Source of the DNA: Chara braunii
Lineage: Eukaryota; Streptophyta; Charophyceae; Charales; Characeae
NCBI GenBank assembly: GCA_003427395.1
Contig: BFEA01000047.1
Location: 2,449,701 to 2,483,344 of the forward strand
Direction: 5' to 3'
Length of the DNA: 33,644 bases
Both the position numbers and the translations under genes were made by a program. The notes beneath the pieces were generated by a model, which did not search any database, was not told the DNA's origin, and saw nothing but the letters and a program-made list of their open reading frames with translations. Positions 1-10,301 of the stretch are shown piece by piece (positions within the stretch are counted from its first letter, which is position 1; each line of letters begins with the position of its first letter).

Positions 1-145
1 ACCTGCGATCACAAAGAACCAGCGATCCCTAAGAACCAGTGTTCGAGGAGAACCGGCGATCACTAAGAACCAGCGATCACTAAGAACCAGCGATCACGAA
101 GACCCAATGAACACGAAGAACCAGCGGTCACGAAGAACCAGCGTG
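1..145. repeat. Short tandem repeat, about 17-18 bp unit
   Basis: Roughly eight imperfect copies of a unit resembling AAGAACCAGCGATCACT lie head to tail, with small substitutions and a few length changes. The array starts at the window edge, so its real left end is not seen. There are no spacers between units, so it is a minisatellite and not a CRISPR array. Confidence 0.8.
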
Positions 146-280
146 ATGGACAAAGCCCTCGTGATGGACGTCTCTTTCTCTGTGTGCGGTGCGAAGATGA
201 ATGACGTGGATGACAAAACGGCGAGGCGAAATGACGTGGATTCTAGTGATGCAAAACCATCGAAGCACAGCGAGGCACTC

Positions 281-412
281 GTGATGGACGTCGCTGCCTC
301 CGTGATGGACGCCGCTGCCTCCGTGATGGACGTTGCTGCCTCCATGTACCCGCGAAGCCCTCATGATGGACGTCGAAGCACTCGTGATGGCACTCGTGAT
401 GGACTTCTATGA
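281..412. repeat. 21 bp tandem repeat (GTGATGGACGTCGCTGCCTCC-like)
   Basis: Three clear 21 bp copies begin around 281-345, followed by degraded copies of the GTGATGGAC half to about 412. Because the period is a multiple of three, open frames on both strands show a repeating peptide (SVMDAAA-like on plus). I treat this as minisatellite sequence and not as a gene. Confidence 0.75.
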
Positions 413-992
413 TGGACATCACTGCCTTAATGTGCGGTGTGATGGCTTTATCGACGACAAAGGTGCGCTATGTGGTGCGATGGCATAGACCTCTCCGGCG
501 ACTCCCGCTCGAGAGTTGGCGTCTCCGGCGACTCCCGCTTGCGGGCGTCGCTGCCTCCGCGCGCTGTGCACGCTACCCCAGCGTCCCTGCCCCCGGGCGC
601 TGTGCGCGCTACCCCAGCGGCGTGTTCCGTCCCCGTCACCGGGAAGTCCCCCGACAAGTCAAAAAAGGGTTACAACAATTAATCACTCAACGCTTCCTTC
701 CGTCTGACCGAAGTTTCCCTGACCAGCACTGATTACTCCTTCTAAGGAGGATTGGCTGTCAGCTTGCCATGACCATTTGTTCCTCTCAGGCTTCTGCTTA
801 GGGCTTGTCGAATGAGTCCCTGTATTTAGAGAACAGTGGGGGGGGTCCGCTTTGTGTTTTGTTGTTTGTCCTTGTCCTTCCCTGTGTTTCCGGTCCTCCT
901 TTTGTTGATCACCATACAGCGCCTCTGCTGACAAGTACCCTCGTAGTCTTCATGATTGTGTCTGATGCCATTTCTTCCATCTCAGTCTGTTG
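413..992. other. Unassigned DNA with two small GC-rich tandem duplications
   Basis: Two short duplications are visible. An 18 bp core (TCTCCGGCGACTCCCGCT) recurs at 492 and 522, and a segment beginning GCGCTGTGC recurs at about 561 and 597. The rest, to 992, may be 3' untranslated sequence of the neighbouring minus-strand LINE, but no poly(A) tail or target duplication is visible. I see no gene. Confidence 0.5.
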
Positions 993-1277
993 TCACTTAT
1001 CGTTGCCACCTTGCCCTTTAGCAACCAGTTTCTTATGAACGTACGTTTCTTGGTTGGTTGTCCTTTTGGTCTGTGCCTCGTTGAGTTCATTGTTCTCCGT
1101 CATTTGCTCCTGATTTTCGTCTCTGCCATGCTCAGCTGTAGTGACCATATTTCTTCCCTTGCCACCTTTGTTCCCTCGATTGTATGAGTGCACCCACGTT
1201 TCCATATCACCCATAAAGCCAGCTTCCTTAGCAGGGTGAACCATACTTCCTGTTGCCTGTGACGTTGTTGGGGATGT
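993..1277 (-). pseudogene. LINE-A hydrophilic C-terminal tail
   Basis: After the stop at 1278-1280 the same frame stays open to 993 and gives a charged, N/K/E/Q-rich stretch of about 83 residues from the first M. Being in frame with the zinc-binding segment suggests that the stop at 1278 is a nonsense mutation and that the ancestral ORF2 ended near 993. It could instead be untranslated sequence that happens to be open. Confidence 0.35.
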
Positions 1278-1280
1278 TAG

Positions 1281-2177
1281 TTAGGAGTAGGATAGAGATA
1301 GGGATCGTGAGGCGAACAGGATCGACCATAGCTCACATACCATCTTCCACATCCAGGTTGCTTCTGGGCAGAAGAGGAGGCAGTGGGGGATGTCTTCGGG
1401 TGAGTCGTTGTCGCACATTGAGCAACATTCTGAGCTATTGGGATCGGAATGTTTCCTTCTCACGTGTAGCCATTGGTTAACTGGAAGGGCTGCATGTGCT
1501 ATTAGCCATTGCATACTTCGGTTTCTAATTGGTCTAATGATAAGGTATTTGGTCCACGTGATGGAGATGGGGGTCGTCGCATCTAGGTTCGGTATGGCTC
1601 TCCATTTCTCTGTCAGCCTTGGATTCGGGTCTCTGGTTTGTAACCCGAGGCTATATCCGAGCTTAACGTCGTATTCTGTTATCGTCCTCGCTTTACCAGT
1701 CACGCCTAGATCCCATATCCATTCCTTTGGGTCAAATTCCAGTTCTTTGATGCTGAGTTCCGGCTGGAATATAAGCCAGGGTTTCTTGTGGGAGACTCTA
1801 ACCTTCCTAAGGCGGTAGGTTTCTATTTGTTCATGCTGTGGTGTTTTGTTTAGGACCTCTAGTTCATATATGTTGTGTTTGAAGATGAGGTAGGATACGA
1901 AATTGGCCTGGTATTTAGTTGAGGCCGATTTTGACACGAAGCGATAGGCTCTTGTTGGTGGAGCATGTATGGTGAGTAGTCCCCAGTCTCCTGGTTTCCA
2001 TGTATGTGTCTCTTTTAGGAGGGTCATCCATGGGGGGGGGATGCTTTGGAGGATTTCTGCCAGGTTGGTGGTCAGTAGGTGACAGCCTCTTAAGGGAGTG
2101 TGAAGGTCCTGTGCGATATGCCATTCTTGTCGGTCCTCGGACCACAGGTGTTTGACCTGCCATACTCCTCTCTCCAC
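1281..2177 (-). pseudogene. LINE-A ORF2 C-terminal part with zinc-binding RT tail (zf-RVT-like)
   Basis: An open frame of 298 codons, the longest surviving piece of LINE-A. Its last 60 residues carry the plant LINE pattern: two cysteines (CSMC), then HCLLFCP, and then WMWKMVCELW. This is the putative zinc-binding domain that ends ORF2 in many plant LINEs and is thought to help bind RNA or target DNA. The middle of the frame is rich in W, K and R and resembles the linker between RT and this domain. The first M is only the first start in the open frame. The true protein would have begun far upstream, so this is an internal fragment. Confidence 0.75.
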
Positions 2178-2320
2178 CCAAGATAGCCATCTCCGGTCTT
2201 TGGGCCGGAGGGTCCACGGTCTCCCCTCTGTGTCCTTGATCTAGGGATTGCAGAACAGGGGTTGTCATAGGACTTCCTCTTTGTTGCTTGGGCGTCCTTT
2301 CTTTTCCGTATCAGACGACG

Positions 2321-3016
2321 TCAGGCCTTCAATATCAGTGACAAGTAGGGGGTGGGTGTTGTGGGGGGCTGGATGGGGGTCGCTGGGTTAGATTTCCTTA
2401 CTGATCCCCCAGATTTGATTATCCATTCCTTTGCCATGATCCAGAACAGGCCACTCATGTTCGGTGGGGTCTCTACTGGAGTCAAACTCCTTATGTTGTC
2501 TAATGCCATCTTGGTCCATGGGAGTGCTTGTTTGGTTAGGTTTTTGACTATCCATTTCATTGGGATGGCGATCGCTTCCTGTTTAAGGTCGATTATACCT
2601 AACCCTCCTTCTTGTGGTTTTCTGATGACAATTTGCCAAGCTACCTTGTTTATGCAGGACGTTATGTTGGGGTCGCCAATCCACAGATAGCACCTGGTTC
2701 TGGCCTTCAGCTTCTTCAGGTCGTCGTCAGGGGGGCACCATATGGAGGCCATAAGCCATAAAGTGGAGAATACTGTTGTGTTGATGATCAGGGCTCTCCC
2801 TAGAAGGGAGGCCTGGGCTTTGTTACAGGTGGCTAGCCGGGTTATTGCTCTAGTGAGTAGAGTCTCCCCCATTCCTTCCCAGATGCTATCTCTGTTTGCC
2901 ATAATGCCTAGATATCGGAGTGCTTGGTCACTTGTAGTCCAAGACATTGGGGTGCATGGGTCTGGGGGTTGGGGGGGGTGCCCTCTGCGAGCCACCACCC
3001 TTCCGTTTTCAACCAA
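2321..3016 (-). pseudogene. LINE-A RT thumb / connection region
   Basis: This frame continues the RT after a frameshift in a C/G homopolymer near 2969-2976. It shows the YLGI motif that follows the palm in plant LINEs, then a helical region (LLTRAITRL, SLLGRALIINT) and the typical GGLGIIDLK block about two thirds along. That block is a reliable marker of the region between RT and the C-terminal zinc-binding domain. The frame ends in proline- and threonine-rich sequence at 2321, and another frame change leads into the next segment. It has no function of its own outside ORF2. Confidence 0.75.
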
Positions 3017-3652
3017 TTAACCTTCATTTTTGAAGCGAGTCTGAAGGCTTCCATGGCGCGCACCAGGGCCTTGAAGGAGGAGTTGTCAGCGCGGACGAGG
3101 ACCGTAAGATCGTTTGCGAACATCTGTGTTGTGGTGAGAGCAAAGTCGTGGAGGGGGTTGTGGTTTCGATCGCTCAGGCGGTCTATGGATGGGTCCTTGC
3201 GCAGGAACGATGTTATGGCTTCCATTACGAACAAGAATATTGGGGATGCAAGGGGGTCGCCTTGTCGAACCGATCTCGATATCGAACAGTATTCTGTTTA
3301 TCTGCACCCTGCCCACGACATCCTCGTAGAGTACTCTAACCCACTCTCTTAACTTTGGGCCGACTCCCATCTTCTCCATGCAGCTGTGTAGGAAGTCCCA
3401 ATTGACTTGATCGTATGCCTTTTCAAAGTCGAAGAATAAGATTGCTGCTTGCATTCGTTTTTTTGTGATCTTCTTTGCAGCCTCGTTTAGAGCCATCACA
3501 TTATCCAGAATATATAGACCCGAGATGAATCCTGCTTGGTCGATGTGGAAGCAGTTGTCTGTTAGTTTTATGATTCTGTTGGCTAATGCCTTTGCTAGGA
3601 TTTTGTATGGCGTTGTGAGAAGTGAGATTGGTCTGTAGTTCTTGAGGTATTA
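2908..3652 (-). pseudogene. LINE-A reverse transcriptase, fingers and palm
   Basis: RNA-dependent DNA polymerase domain of a LINE ORF2, which would prime reverse transcription at a nicked chromosomal target. Conserved blocks are visible in order: NYRPISLL near 3645, DQAGFISG, then FFDFEKAYDQVNW with the first catalytic aspartate near 3430. A one-base frame change near 3275 follows, then the VRQGDPLASPIF block and the YxDD-equivalent box. That box reads FANDL at 3106-3120 in place of the usual FADDL, so one of the two paired catalytic aspartates is replaced by asparagine. The frameshift and this change both argue for a dead copy. The family assignment is secure. Confidence 0.85.
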
Positions 3653-3655
3653 GAT

Positions 3656-4180
3656 TGATGCACGACTGACACTATGAAAACCGGGGGCGCAGCGTTTCCG
3701 GGAGCGTCGCGCCCCGCCGGGTTGGCACTCTCACACGGGCAGTCCTGTGGCGCCCTGCAGGTTGGAAACACGCGAGCGTGAAGTGGCGGATGGGTATGAC
3801 GTGGACAGTTTTGGCGCGTCGACGCCTTGGTGATGGGGTAGTGATGAAGACGAGATCGGACAACGGGAGGGCAGGAGGATGGAGCGTGACTCAGTGTTGC
3901 CTGCGTTTTGAAAGCACTTCGGTGCCATCTCCAACTTTGCGCTTCATCTAGTGGTGTTACAGGTTAGCACGTTGGGTGAAGGGGAACTTGCCTTCGACAG
4001 GAGGTGGGTCTCCTTGAGAAGTTCAGCCTTCTTATGGCTTCTTCTTCTTGGTTTGCGTAGTGTTGTGGTAGGCGGTTGGTATGACGCAGACGGAAAGGAG
4101 TGTGTGCTTACGTGGAGCGGGAGGAGGATTGGGGGCGATATCGAGTGCGTTGATTTCGTTCTTTTGTATACATCTCTGTC
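3656..4180. other. Unassigned GC-rich DNA, no gene seen
   Basis: The first 250 bases are GC-rich and full of CpG, unlike the LINE to the left and the (CAT)n region to the right. Short open frames on both strands show no recognisable motif. I see nothing that identifies this stretch. Confidence 0.5.
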
Positions 4181-4537
4181 ATCGACGACACTCTCGCTGA
4201 TCACCACCAGCACCAGCATCAGCGTCATTATCATTAGGGTGCTGCTCGTCACCATCATCAGCAACAGGGCGTGATTTGATATCATCATCACGGTAATGGT
4301 TTGTCATCATCATCATCAGGTCGCTGCTCGTCATCACCATCATCAGTATCCCGATACTGCTCGTCATCATCATCACGACGTATGTCTTCACTCCTATTCG
4401 GCGCTAATATCATTACTACTATCAAGGAGTCGTGCATCAGGGGAGCTGCTCGTCACTCACTGTTGTATCACCATCGTCAAATTTCTCTCCATCAAACGGC
4501 ACGGGTGGCAAAACTTGACGTCATTATAGGGCTTTGC

Positions 4538-4569
<32 letters not shown>

Positions 4570-4734
4570 TTTAGGTTATTATCCAAGGAGCTCGTCATCA
4601 CACCATCATCATCTTGTAGTCATCATAGGGCGCTATGCGTCATCATCCTTACCATCATCATCATCATAATCATCATCATCAACACCATCATCATCATCAT
4701 CATCATCATCATCATTACTAACATCACCATCATT

Positions 4735-4769
<35 letters not shown>

Positions 4770-5443
4770 TATCAACATCATCATCATCATCGCTATCATC
4801 ATTACTATCATCATCATCGTCATCATCAGTTTGTAATCATAGGGGTTGTTGGTGCTGCTCTTTGGTATGGTCAGTATCATCTTCCCGTTTTCATCCTCCT
4901 CCTCCTCCTCATCATCATCAGCTTATTTTCAATTAGATGTTGCTCTGCAACAGCAGGTGAGTTGGTTGTCACCATCATTCTCATTATTATCGTCTTCAGT
5001 GTGTTGTCCATCGTCACCAACAAAATCCAACAAAATCCAAGCGAATGATATTTTGGTAAGTGTGTCATCAATAACTCTAGTCGGCTGGATTGGATTGTTC
5101 CCGGAAGGCTGAACGGTGGGAAGGGGGTGGGGGGAGCTCTATCCTGCAGGGGCATCGCAAGTTAGTGAGCGGGCTTCTTCATCAGAATGTTCGTCAGCGA
5201 CAACTTTATCATCAGCTCGTAAGAGGGCATCTTCATCATTAGCTTCGGTTTTATCATCGTCGTCATCATCATCATCATCGGCGGTTGTCATCATCATCGT
5301 TATCATCATCATTCATCACTATCATCATCATCATCATCTCATCATCATTAGCATCATCATCGGCATCATCGTCATTATCATCATCATTATCATCATCATC
5401 AGCAGACATCATCATCATCTTTATGAGCATCTTCATTGGTGCG

Positions 5444-5480
<37 letters not shown>

Positions 5481-5580
5481 GAGCATCATCATCATTGGTG
5501 CGTCATCATCATCATCAGCATCAGCATTATCGTCATTATATACTCATCATTATGATGACGAGTATTATCATCATTATTAG
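4181..5580. repeat. (CAT)n / (ATC)n microsatellite-rich block
   Basis: Dense trinucleotide arrays occur at about 4536-4572, 4648-4838, 5240-5420 and 5440-5480, with looser CATCAT-rich sequence between them. Recurrent longer words such as GCTGCTCGTCATCA at about 4240-4370 show that whole segments as well as single triplets have been copied. The frames read as poly-Ser, poly-His or poly-Ile on plus and poly-Met on minus, which is an artefact of the triplet. Smaller (CAT)n patches recur at 5936-5975 and 6443-6490. Confidence 0.9.
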
Positions 5581-5770
5581 TTCGTTATTATTAGATGTTG
5601 TTCTTCAAGGCATCGTTCGCCTTTCGCATCAGCAAGTAAGAGGGTCGTCATTATCTTCCTCATTATCTTTATCTTCAGCGTGCTGTTCTTCGTCATTAAC
5701 AAAATCCAAGCGAATGTCAGTTTGGTGAGGGGGAGGGGGAGAGCCCAGCTCTGCAGGGGTTTCATTAGGT
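4925..5770. repeat. Pair of diverged direct repeats, about 180 bp each, period about 660 bp
   Basis: The segment starting TTAGATGTTG at about 4934 recurs at about 5590. Both copies continue through a CATTATTATCGTCTTCAG-like stretch, a GTGTGTTG/CGTGCTGTTC block and a shared AACAAAATCCAAGCGAATG word (about 5030 and 5697), then a GGGGGAG-type stretch and a CTGCAGGGG word. Divergence is strong but order is conserved. The copies bracket a (CAT)n array, so the microsatellite was probably duplicated with its flanks. Confidence 0.7.
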
Positions 5771-6051
5771 GGGTGGTGAAACCCTGGAGGGGGCACGGGC
5801 AGATTGTGAGGATTACTCTTTTCTGGGGCTCGGCATCAAATCCCAACGGGAGCAGATTAGGGTAAAGGGATGGACAGGGGAGTGGAGAGAATGGAGGAAG
5901 GAAGGGAGAGTAGGGATTTTGTATGAATCATCTCATCAACAAAATCTTCATCTTCATCTTCATCATCATCATCCATGTTATATCATGCTTTCTGGTGTGT
6001 TTTAATTCTCGGCGTTATCTGGCCTCCTTCCTTAATCGGGATAATGAGAGT

Positions 6052-6965
6052 TTAGAGATGATTGAATCTGGACCGGTATCAACAAAGTTGCTTTGTCTTT
6101 GCCCCTGGTTTGGCAATGCCAGAACGACGCTGGCCGGTGCTGGGGCAATGCCCTGTAACCTGCAATTTGGCAGGAGTGTGAGGCCTTGTAGAGAGATCTG
6201 GGGATTTGCCGAGGGAGGAAGGCAATCTAGTGGCGAACCGGGGGGGCTGCCTTGACAACCTATGGGGCCAGGGATAGTCTAGGTGGCGAGAACAGGTCAG
6301 CTATGGTAGACATTGGTAAGGAGGGTATTGTCTCTGAGATGTAATGTCCTGGTGCAGGGAGGGCTGGGAAGGTTCGAGGATTAGGAGGCCAAAAATGCTT
6401 TTATAACATAGTCTTTTATATTTTTTATATTTGCTATTTACTAATCATCATACTCATCATTATCATAATCATCATCATCATCATCATCGCATCATTTGAT
6501 TCATTAGTATCAACATCTGATTAATGATATATTAAGCTTTTTGGTGTTCTGAAATTTTGCCAGCATCTAGCATTCTTCCACATTCGGAATATAGGACTTC
6601 AAAGATGATTGAACCTGGACTAATATCTAATGAGTTGCTTTGTTCTGTGCCCTTGGTTTGCTGATGCCAGAACGACGCTGGCCGGAGCTGGGGCGTTGCC
6701 CTGTAACCTGCGAATGGCAGGAGTGTGAGGCCTTGTAGAGAGATCTGGGGTTTGCTGAGGGTGGAAGGCATTCCAGTGGTGAACCGGGGGGGGCTGCAAG
6801 GTGGCGAGAAGAGATCAGCTAAGGTTGACGTTGGGTAGGTTGGTTTTGTCTCTGAGGTACAGTGTTCTGGTGCAAGGAGGGCTAGGAGTTGTTCTAGGAT
6901 TAGGAGGCCAGAATAGCTGATATAGCATAATCTTTTATATTTTTTCATATATTTGAATCTAGCAT
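6052..6965. repeat. Tandem duplication, two copies of about 370 bp, period about 548 bp
   Basis: Copy 1 (about 6052-6430) and copy 2 (about 6600-6965) share long near-identical stretches, including AGAACGACGCTGGCCGG, CCTGTAACCTGC, GAGGCCTTGTAGAGAGATCT and a closing CTTTTATATTTTTT. Copy 1 carries about 35 extra bases near 6248-6285. A (CAT)n patch and AT-rich sequence separate the copies. No protein is evident. Confidence 0.85.
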
Positions 6966-7133
6966 CATTATCTGTGATATCATCAGTATCATCAGGGTCA
7001 TCATCATAACTATTTGAGGGACGCTGAGCCCAGTTCTCAGCAGTTTTCGGTTTGATCACTTGGGTAGATTGTGAGGACCCCGGCCTCAATCTGATTATTG
7101 GTAATATCAAGCCTTGGGCACCGGGCCCGGTTT

Positions 7134-7180
7134 AAAAAAAAAAAATAAAAAAAAAAAAAAAAATAAAAAAAAATAAAAAA
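7134..7180 (+). repeat. A-rich tract, possible retroposon tail
   Basis: A run of A interrupted only by single T residues follows a GGGCACCGGGCCCGGTTT word. An A-rich tail like this could mark the 3' end of a plus-strand SINE or LINE insertion. I could not find internal promoter boxes or a target-site duplication, so it may be a simple A/T microsatellite. Confidence 0.5.
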
Positions 7181-8410
7181 TCAGCAGCTCCGTTGATGAT
7201 GATCTCGCAGACGATCCTCCTGCTGTGATGATGTTCCAAGCTGGTCCAGCAGTCTCCACACTTTGGTTCCACGGGGTTGACTCCACTTTCTTCCACCGAC
7301 GTCGACTTTCACCAACTCGCTTGAGCGCTTCAGCCTCTATAAGGGCATTGGCTATGGAGTACTTGACGTGGAAAGCACAGGGGAAATGGACAAACAACAG
7401 CTTCCACCACTGTTCTCCCTCTTCCACAATGCCTCAGGCCAGCCGCCTCGTCAACCTGTGATGTGGATTGGCCAAGTGCCTCTGGATGCCATGTGTGCGT
7501 TAAGTGCTATTACCAGATCCTTCTATCCCCTCACACCATCCTCATGCCTACGCGCCCACACGCACTACCTATCAGCACCATGCCACGTGCACGAAGCCAG
7601 CACCATGCCATCCACCAGTCGCCAACGCCTTGTTTCTTACCCGTAGCCAGCACCTCGCCATCCGCGAGCAACCAGCGTCTCACTCCTCTCAAGGAGCCAC
7701 GTTGACGAGTGAAGAACTCGGTTGTTGTTATGGTTCTTAAAAGGGCCTTTACCCAATATAGGCCTCAGGCCTTGTAAAAGTAAAGCAGCACGGACCTTGT
7801 AAAAGTAAAGCATTGTGAAAGGGTATCTCGCCAGGGCTCAGAAACGTGAAAGCAGGTCAAAGGTCAAGTAAATTCAATAGGCACAGTCCCAGTTCAGGTA
7901 TAAGTCAAGGGGTCAATCCAGATCCAAACTTTCAAGTCCAAATCCAGGCCGAGAGGCCTCAGCAGCAGTTGAACTTCATTGGGACTATACTGGGACACAT
8001 GCAATGCAGGGTCTGGGACAAAGGAAAGGCCGAATTGAGCCAATGCAGAGCCAGCGAGGAGTGGCCAGCATTATAAAGGGAGCTGCCTGCCTCATTCCTC
8101 GCCAGATCTCCACTGGCTGCAATGCGTGGAAGTGCTGGTTCACTTGTGCGCTGAGTCAGGAGGAGCAGCGCTGGAGGTAGAAGATGCGCTGAATTGAAGA
8201 AGAAGCCTGTACGCTGGAAGTGATGCAGCCATGGCTGCCCAGCGAGTTAGCATTAGTAGTAGAGGGTTAGTATGTAGCTATGAGTAGTATCCAGAGTAGA
8301 TCCTCATGAGTGAAGAGTGTGTATGCATCGTAGGAGGAAGGGACTGAGGCTGAGAGTGTTCATTCAAGGTTCGGCTATGGAAGATACTTACCTGGTTTGG
8401 ATGTGACCTG
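7181..8410. other. Unassigned DNA, no gene seen
   Basis: Only short features are visible. An 18 bp word (CCTTGTAAAAGTAAAGCA) repeats at 7770 and 7795, and a pair of AGCCAGCACC words lies near 7596 and 7648. A TATAAA box at 8072-8077 sits upstream of the gypsy scraps, so part of this stretch could be a decayed LTR. No second LTR copy is in the window to test that. Confidence 0.4.
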
Positions 8411-8700
8411 CAGAGGTGGCGATGACGAGTAGTGACCACATTGATGACTTGGAGACTATCTTCAGGAGCAAACTCTTTAGATTTCACCCAAACCAAATCT
8501 CCTACAGCAAATTGAGACGGGCGTCTATGCTTATTTGCCTGTTCAATCATTTGATGTTGGGCTTTGAGCATGTTTTCTTTTACCTTCTCAATGTCTTTCT
8601 GATATTGGACTGCAAATTCACTAGTTCCTAGAAGCTCATGATGCAGAGGTGGCGCTGATGAGTAGTGACCACATTGATGACTTGGAGACTATCTTCAGAA
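8411..8700. repeat. 60 bp direct repeat around the gypsy integrase scrap
   Basis: The segment beginning GCAGAGGTGGCG at about 8411 recurs at about 8645 with only a few differences and runs to ACTATCTTCAG in both. The spacing is about 230 bp and encloses the gypsy integrase fragment. This indicates a local tandem duplication or slippage inside an older element. Confidence 0.8.
8415..8640 (-). pseudogene. Ty3/gypsy integrase C-terminal fragment
   Basis: The minus strand reads EKVKENMLKAQHQMIEQANK followed by HRRPSQFAVGDLVWVKSK. This is the characteristic end of gypsy integrase, just before the chromodomain-type tail, where a helix is followed by a VGDxVxVK strand. The frame is open through the 8640 breakpoint, but only about 75 residues are present, with no catalytic core. 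It differs from the matching part of the gypsy at 22-28 kb (NRHRQPSTFQVVDRVCVK), so it comes from another element or an older copy. Confidence 0.75.
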
Positions 8701-8751
8701 GTATGTTTTCTTAAGAAAGAAGTAATTTGAAAGTGGGATTCAGACTGCACG

Positions 8752-9102
8752 ATGTCCTTCAAGCGTCTGAAAAAGTGTCTGATTAATTATTTGGTTCTCA
8801 AAGTGGCGGACCCTTCCTTACCTTTCGTGGTCACGACCGACGCTAGTCCATATGGTATAGGTGCTGTACCTCAGGAAGATGATGGGCATGGGTACAGACC
8901 TGTGGAGTTTATGTCTTGCCGCTTACCTAACGAGAAGGTGGCCGCTTCAACGTATGAACAAGAGTTGTATGCTCTGCGTGAAAGGGTCCCCAGGACCCAT
9001 GCATTCTATTGTGTGTATACGAACCACAGGCCCGATGGCCTTGACTTGCGCTTCCAAATAGGAGTTGAGCAACACTTGAACAACAATAACCCAAAAGGTT
9101 AG
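8752..9102 (+). pseudogene. Ty3/gypsy RNase H fragment
   Basis: The plus strand encodes about 85 residues of a gypsy RNase H: VVTTDASPYGIGAV with the first catalytic aspartate, then RPVEFMS and STYEQELYAL with the catalytic glutamate. RNase H degrades the RNA strand during reverse transcription. After the ELYAL helix the similarity fades, and the third catalytic residue (in the usual TDH motif) cannot be found. The normal HW-YLLG stretch is replaced by a degraded HAFYCVYTNHRP. The fragment is on the opposite strand from the integrase scrap 100 bp away, so the source element has been inverted or scrambled. Confidence 0.75.
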
Positions 9103-10301
9103 GGGTCTTCTTTGCGTCTCTTCTCTCTCAGTCGAGCCTTGGACATCCAAGGTTTGAAGTCCACGCAGAAGCAATACTAATCTCATCATGACCCTTTCTA
9201 ACCATCCATGAAGCAATAGCTCTATTCTTTGTGATTTACGAAACCGCGTGAGGGCTCTCCACTTTCACTCGACCACGCTGGAAATTCTCCACCTCAAAAC
9301 TTTCATCCTATACCTTAGTCTTCATAAGGGTGTGCCAGGTCGTTCTTAACTTTCTTCGGCAGGAACTGAGCTCCTCGTCAAAAATTCACTACAGCTAGAG
9401 TAACCTTCATGCGATCAGTAAACAACCGATGACTACCATCTCACCAAGGTCAATGTCCGAGGGAAAATACCTTCCTAATAACAAAGTTTTGTTTACTCTC
9501 TGATCCTAGCCTCATCTTCCCTCTCCACTCCAGTATCAGGAGGTGGGAGTGAGCCCTCTCCAATCAAGGATCAGGAGGCAGGAAGCAACGTTCCCTTGGC
9601 GCCTCAGTGTTCTCCATTTCAACGTTCTTCATTGAAGCTGGAAGGAGAAACGAAGATGTCAATTGCCTTGAGGGTAACAGGAATAGAGAAACTAAGCAAA
9701 ACAAGGGTGAGCGCAAGCAGCAAAAAATGAGAATATATTATAGAAGGGAAGGCTACCCATGAACTTGTTAACATAGGAGGTATGCAAGGCACTAACCTTA
9801 ACCTGAGTAAAACAAAGTGCAGAACAGCATAAGCTTCCAGCGCTCTTTGAGATGGGGCGAAGACATGGGTGATCGCTATGTCTCCTCCGACTTAAATCAT
9901 CATATCCGGTAACATAAGGCGACCCTCCAACATGGCTGAAGGGAACAAAGTCATAACCACCATGGCGTCATCATGGCAGTGATGCAAACATGGTCGACAT
10001 TGACCTGCCGTCGGAATAGCGGAATAGTGCTTGGTCGGAGAATGTCGTTAAGGGTCATTCACACATGGACCGTCTGCGTTCCAACAATTTCAGCCAGGTC
10101 ACCTTGGCGACTGACCGTCATCGTTCCCTCACAATCAGTCGGGCCACCTTGGCGGTTACCTAGGCAGGACATCTTAAATCAAGGCGGGGAGGTACGGGAG
10201 GAGCGGGAGGAGCAAGATCGAGCCGTCGGGACGGAGAACAAAATCTCCAGGCCCTTGAGCCATCCCCCCGGCCCAAAAACGAAACAGGGGAGAATCAAGA
10301 T
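9103..10301. other. Unassigned DNA, no gene seen
   Basis: About 1.2 kb with no recognisable domain on either strand. A short duplicated word (CACCTTGGCG) at about 10100 and 10145 and repeated AGGAGG-type words near 9540-9580 are the only structure I see. The right part, from about 9970, may be 5' untranslated sequence of the LINE that follows. A 149-codon frame at 9973-10422 lacks known motifs and overlaps the better-supported LINE ORF1 frame. Confidence 0.4.

Larger units (their letters stand above)
993..3655 (-). mobile_element. 5'-truncated, decayed non-LTR retrotransposon (LINE-A)
   Basis: On the minus strand, pieces of one LINE ORF2 follow in the correct order: RT start (about 3650), RT palm, thumb/connection, zinc-binding tail (ends 1278) and a hydrophilic tail (ends 993). 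The pieces sit in three different frames, with changes near 3275, 2970 and 2250, so the element cannot make its protein. Homology stops abruptly at about 3655, at the first conserved RT block, and no endonuclease or ORF1 is found upstream. That is the usual 5' truncation of LINE copies. LINE-A and the plus-strand LINE at 10-15 kb have clearly different RT sequences, so they look like separate families. Confidence 0.85.

Noticed and set aside
1-145. CRISPR-like array
   Set aside because: The units are contiguous, about 18 bp, with no unique spacers, and the window is eukaryotic. It is a minisatellite.
4301-5580. Ser-, His-, Ile- and Met-rich open frames as genes
   Set aside because: They are translations of CAT/ATC trinucleotide arrays in different frames and strands, with no non-repetitive domain.
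8645-8700. CTGATGAG at about 8652 (plus strand) as a second hammerhead
   Set aside because: No stem II hairpin and no GAAA or AAAA follow at the right distance.
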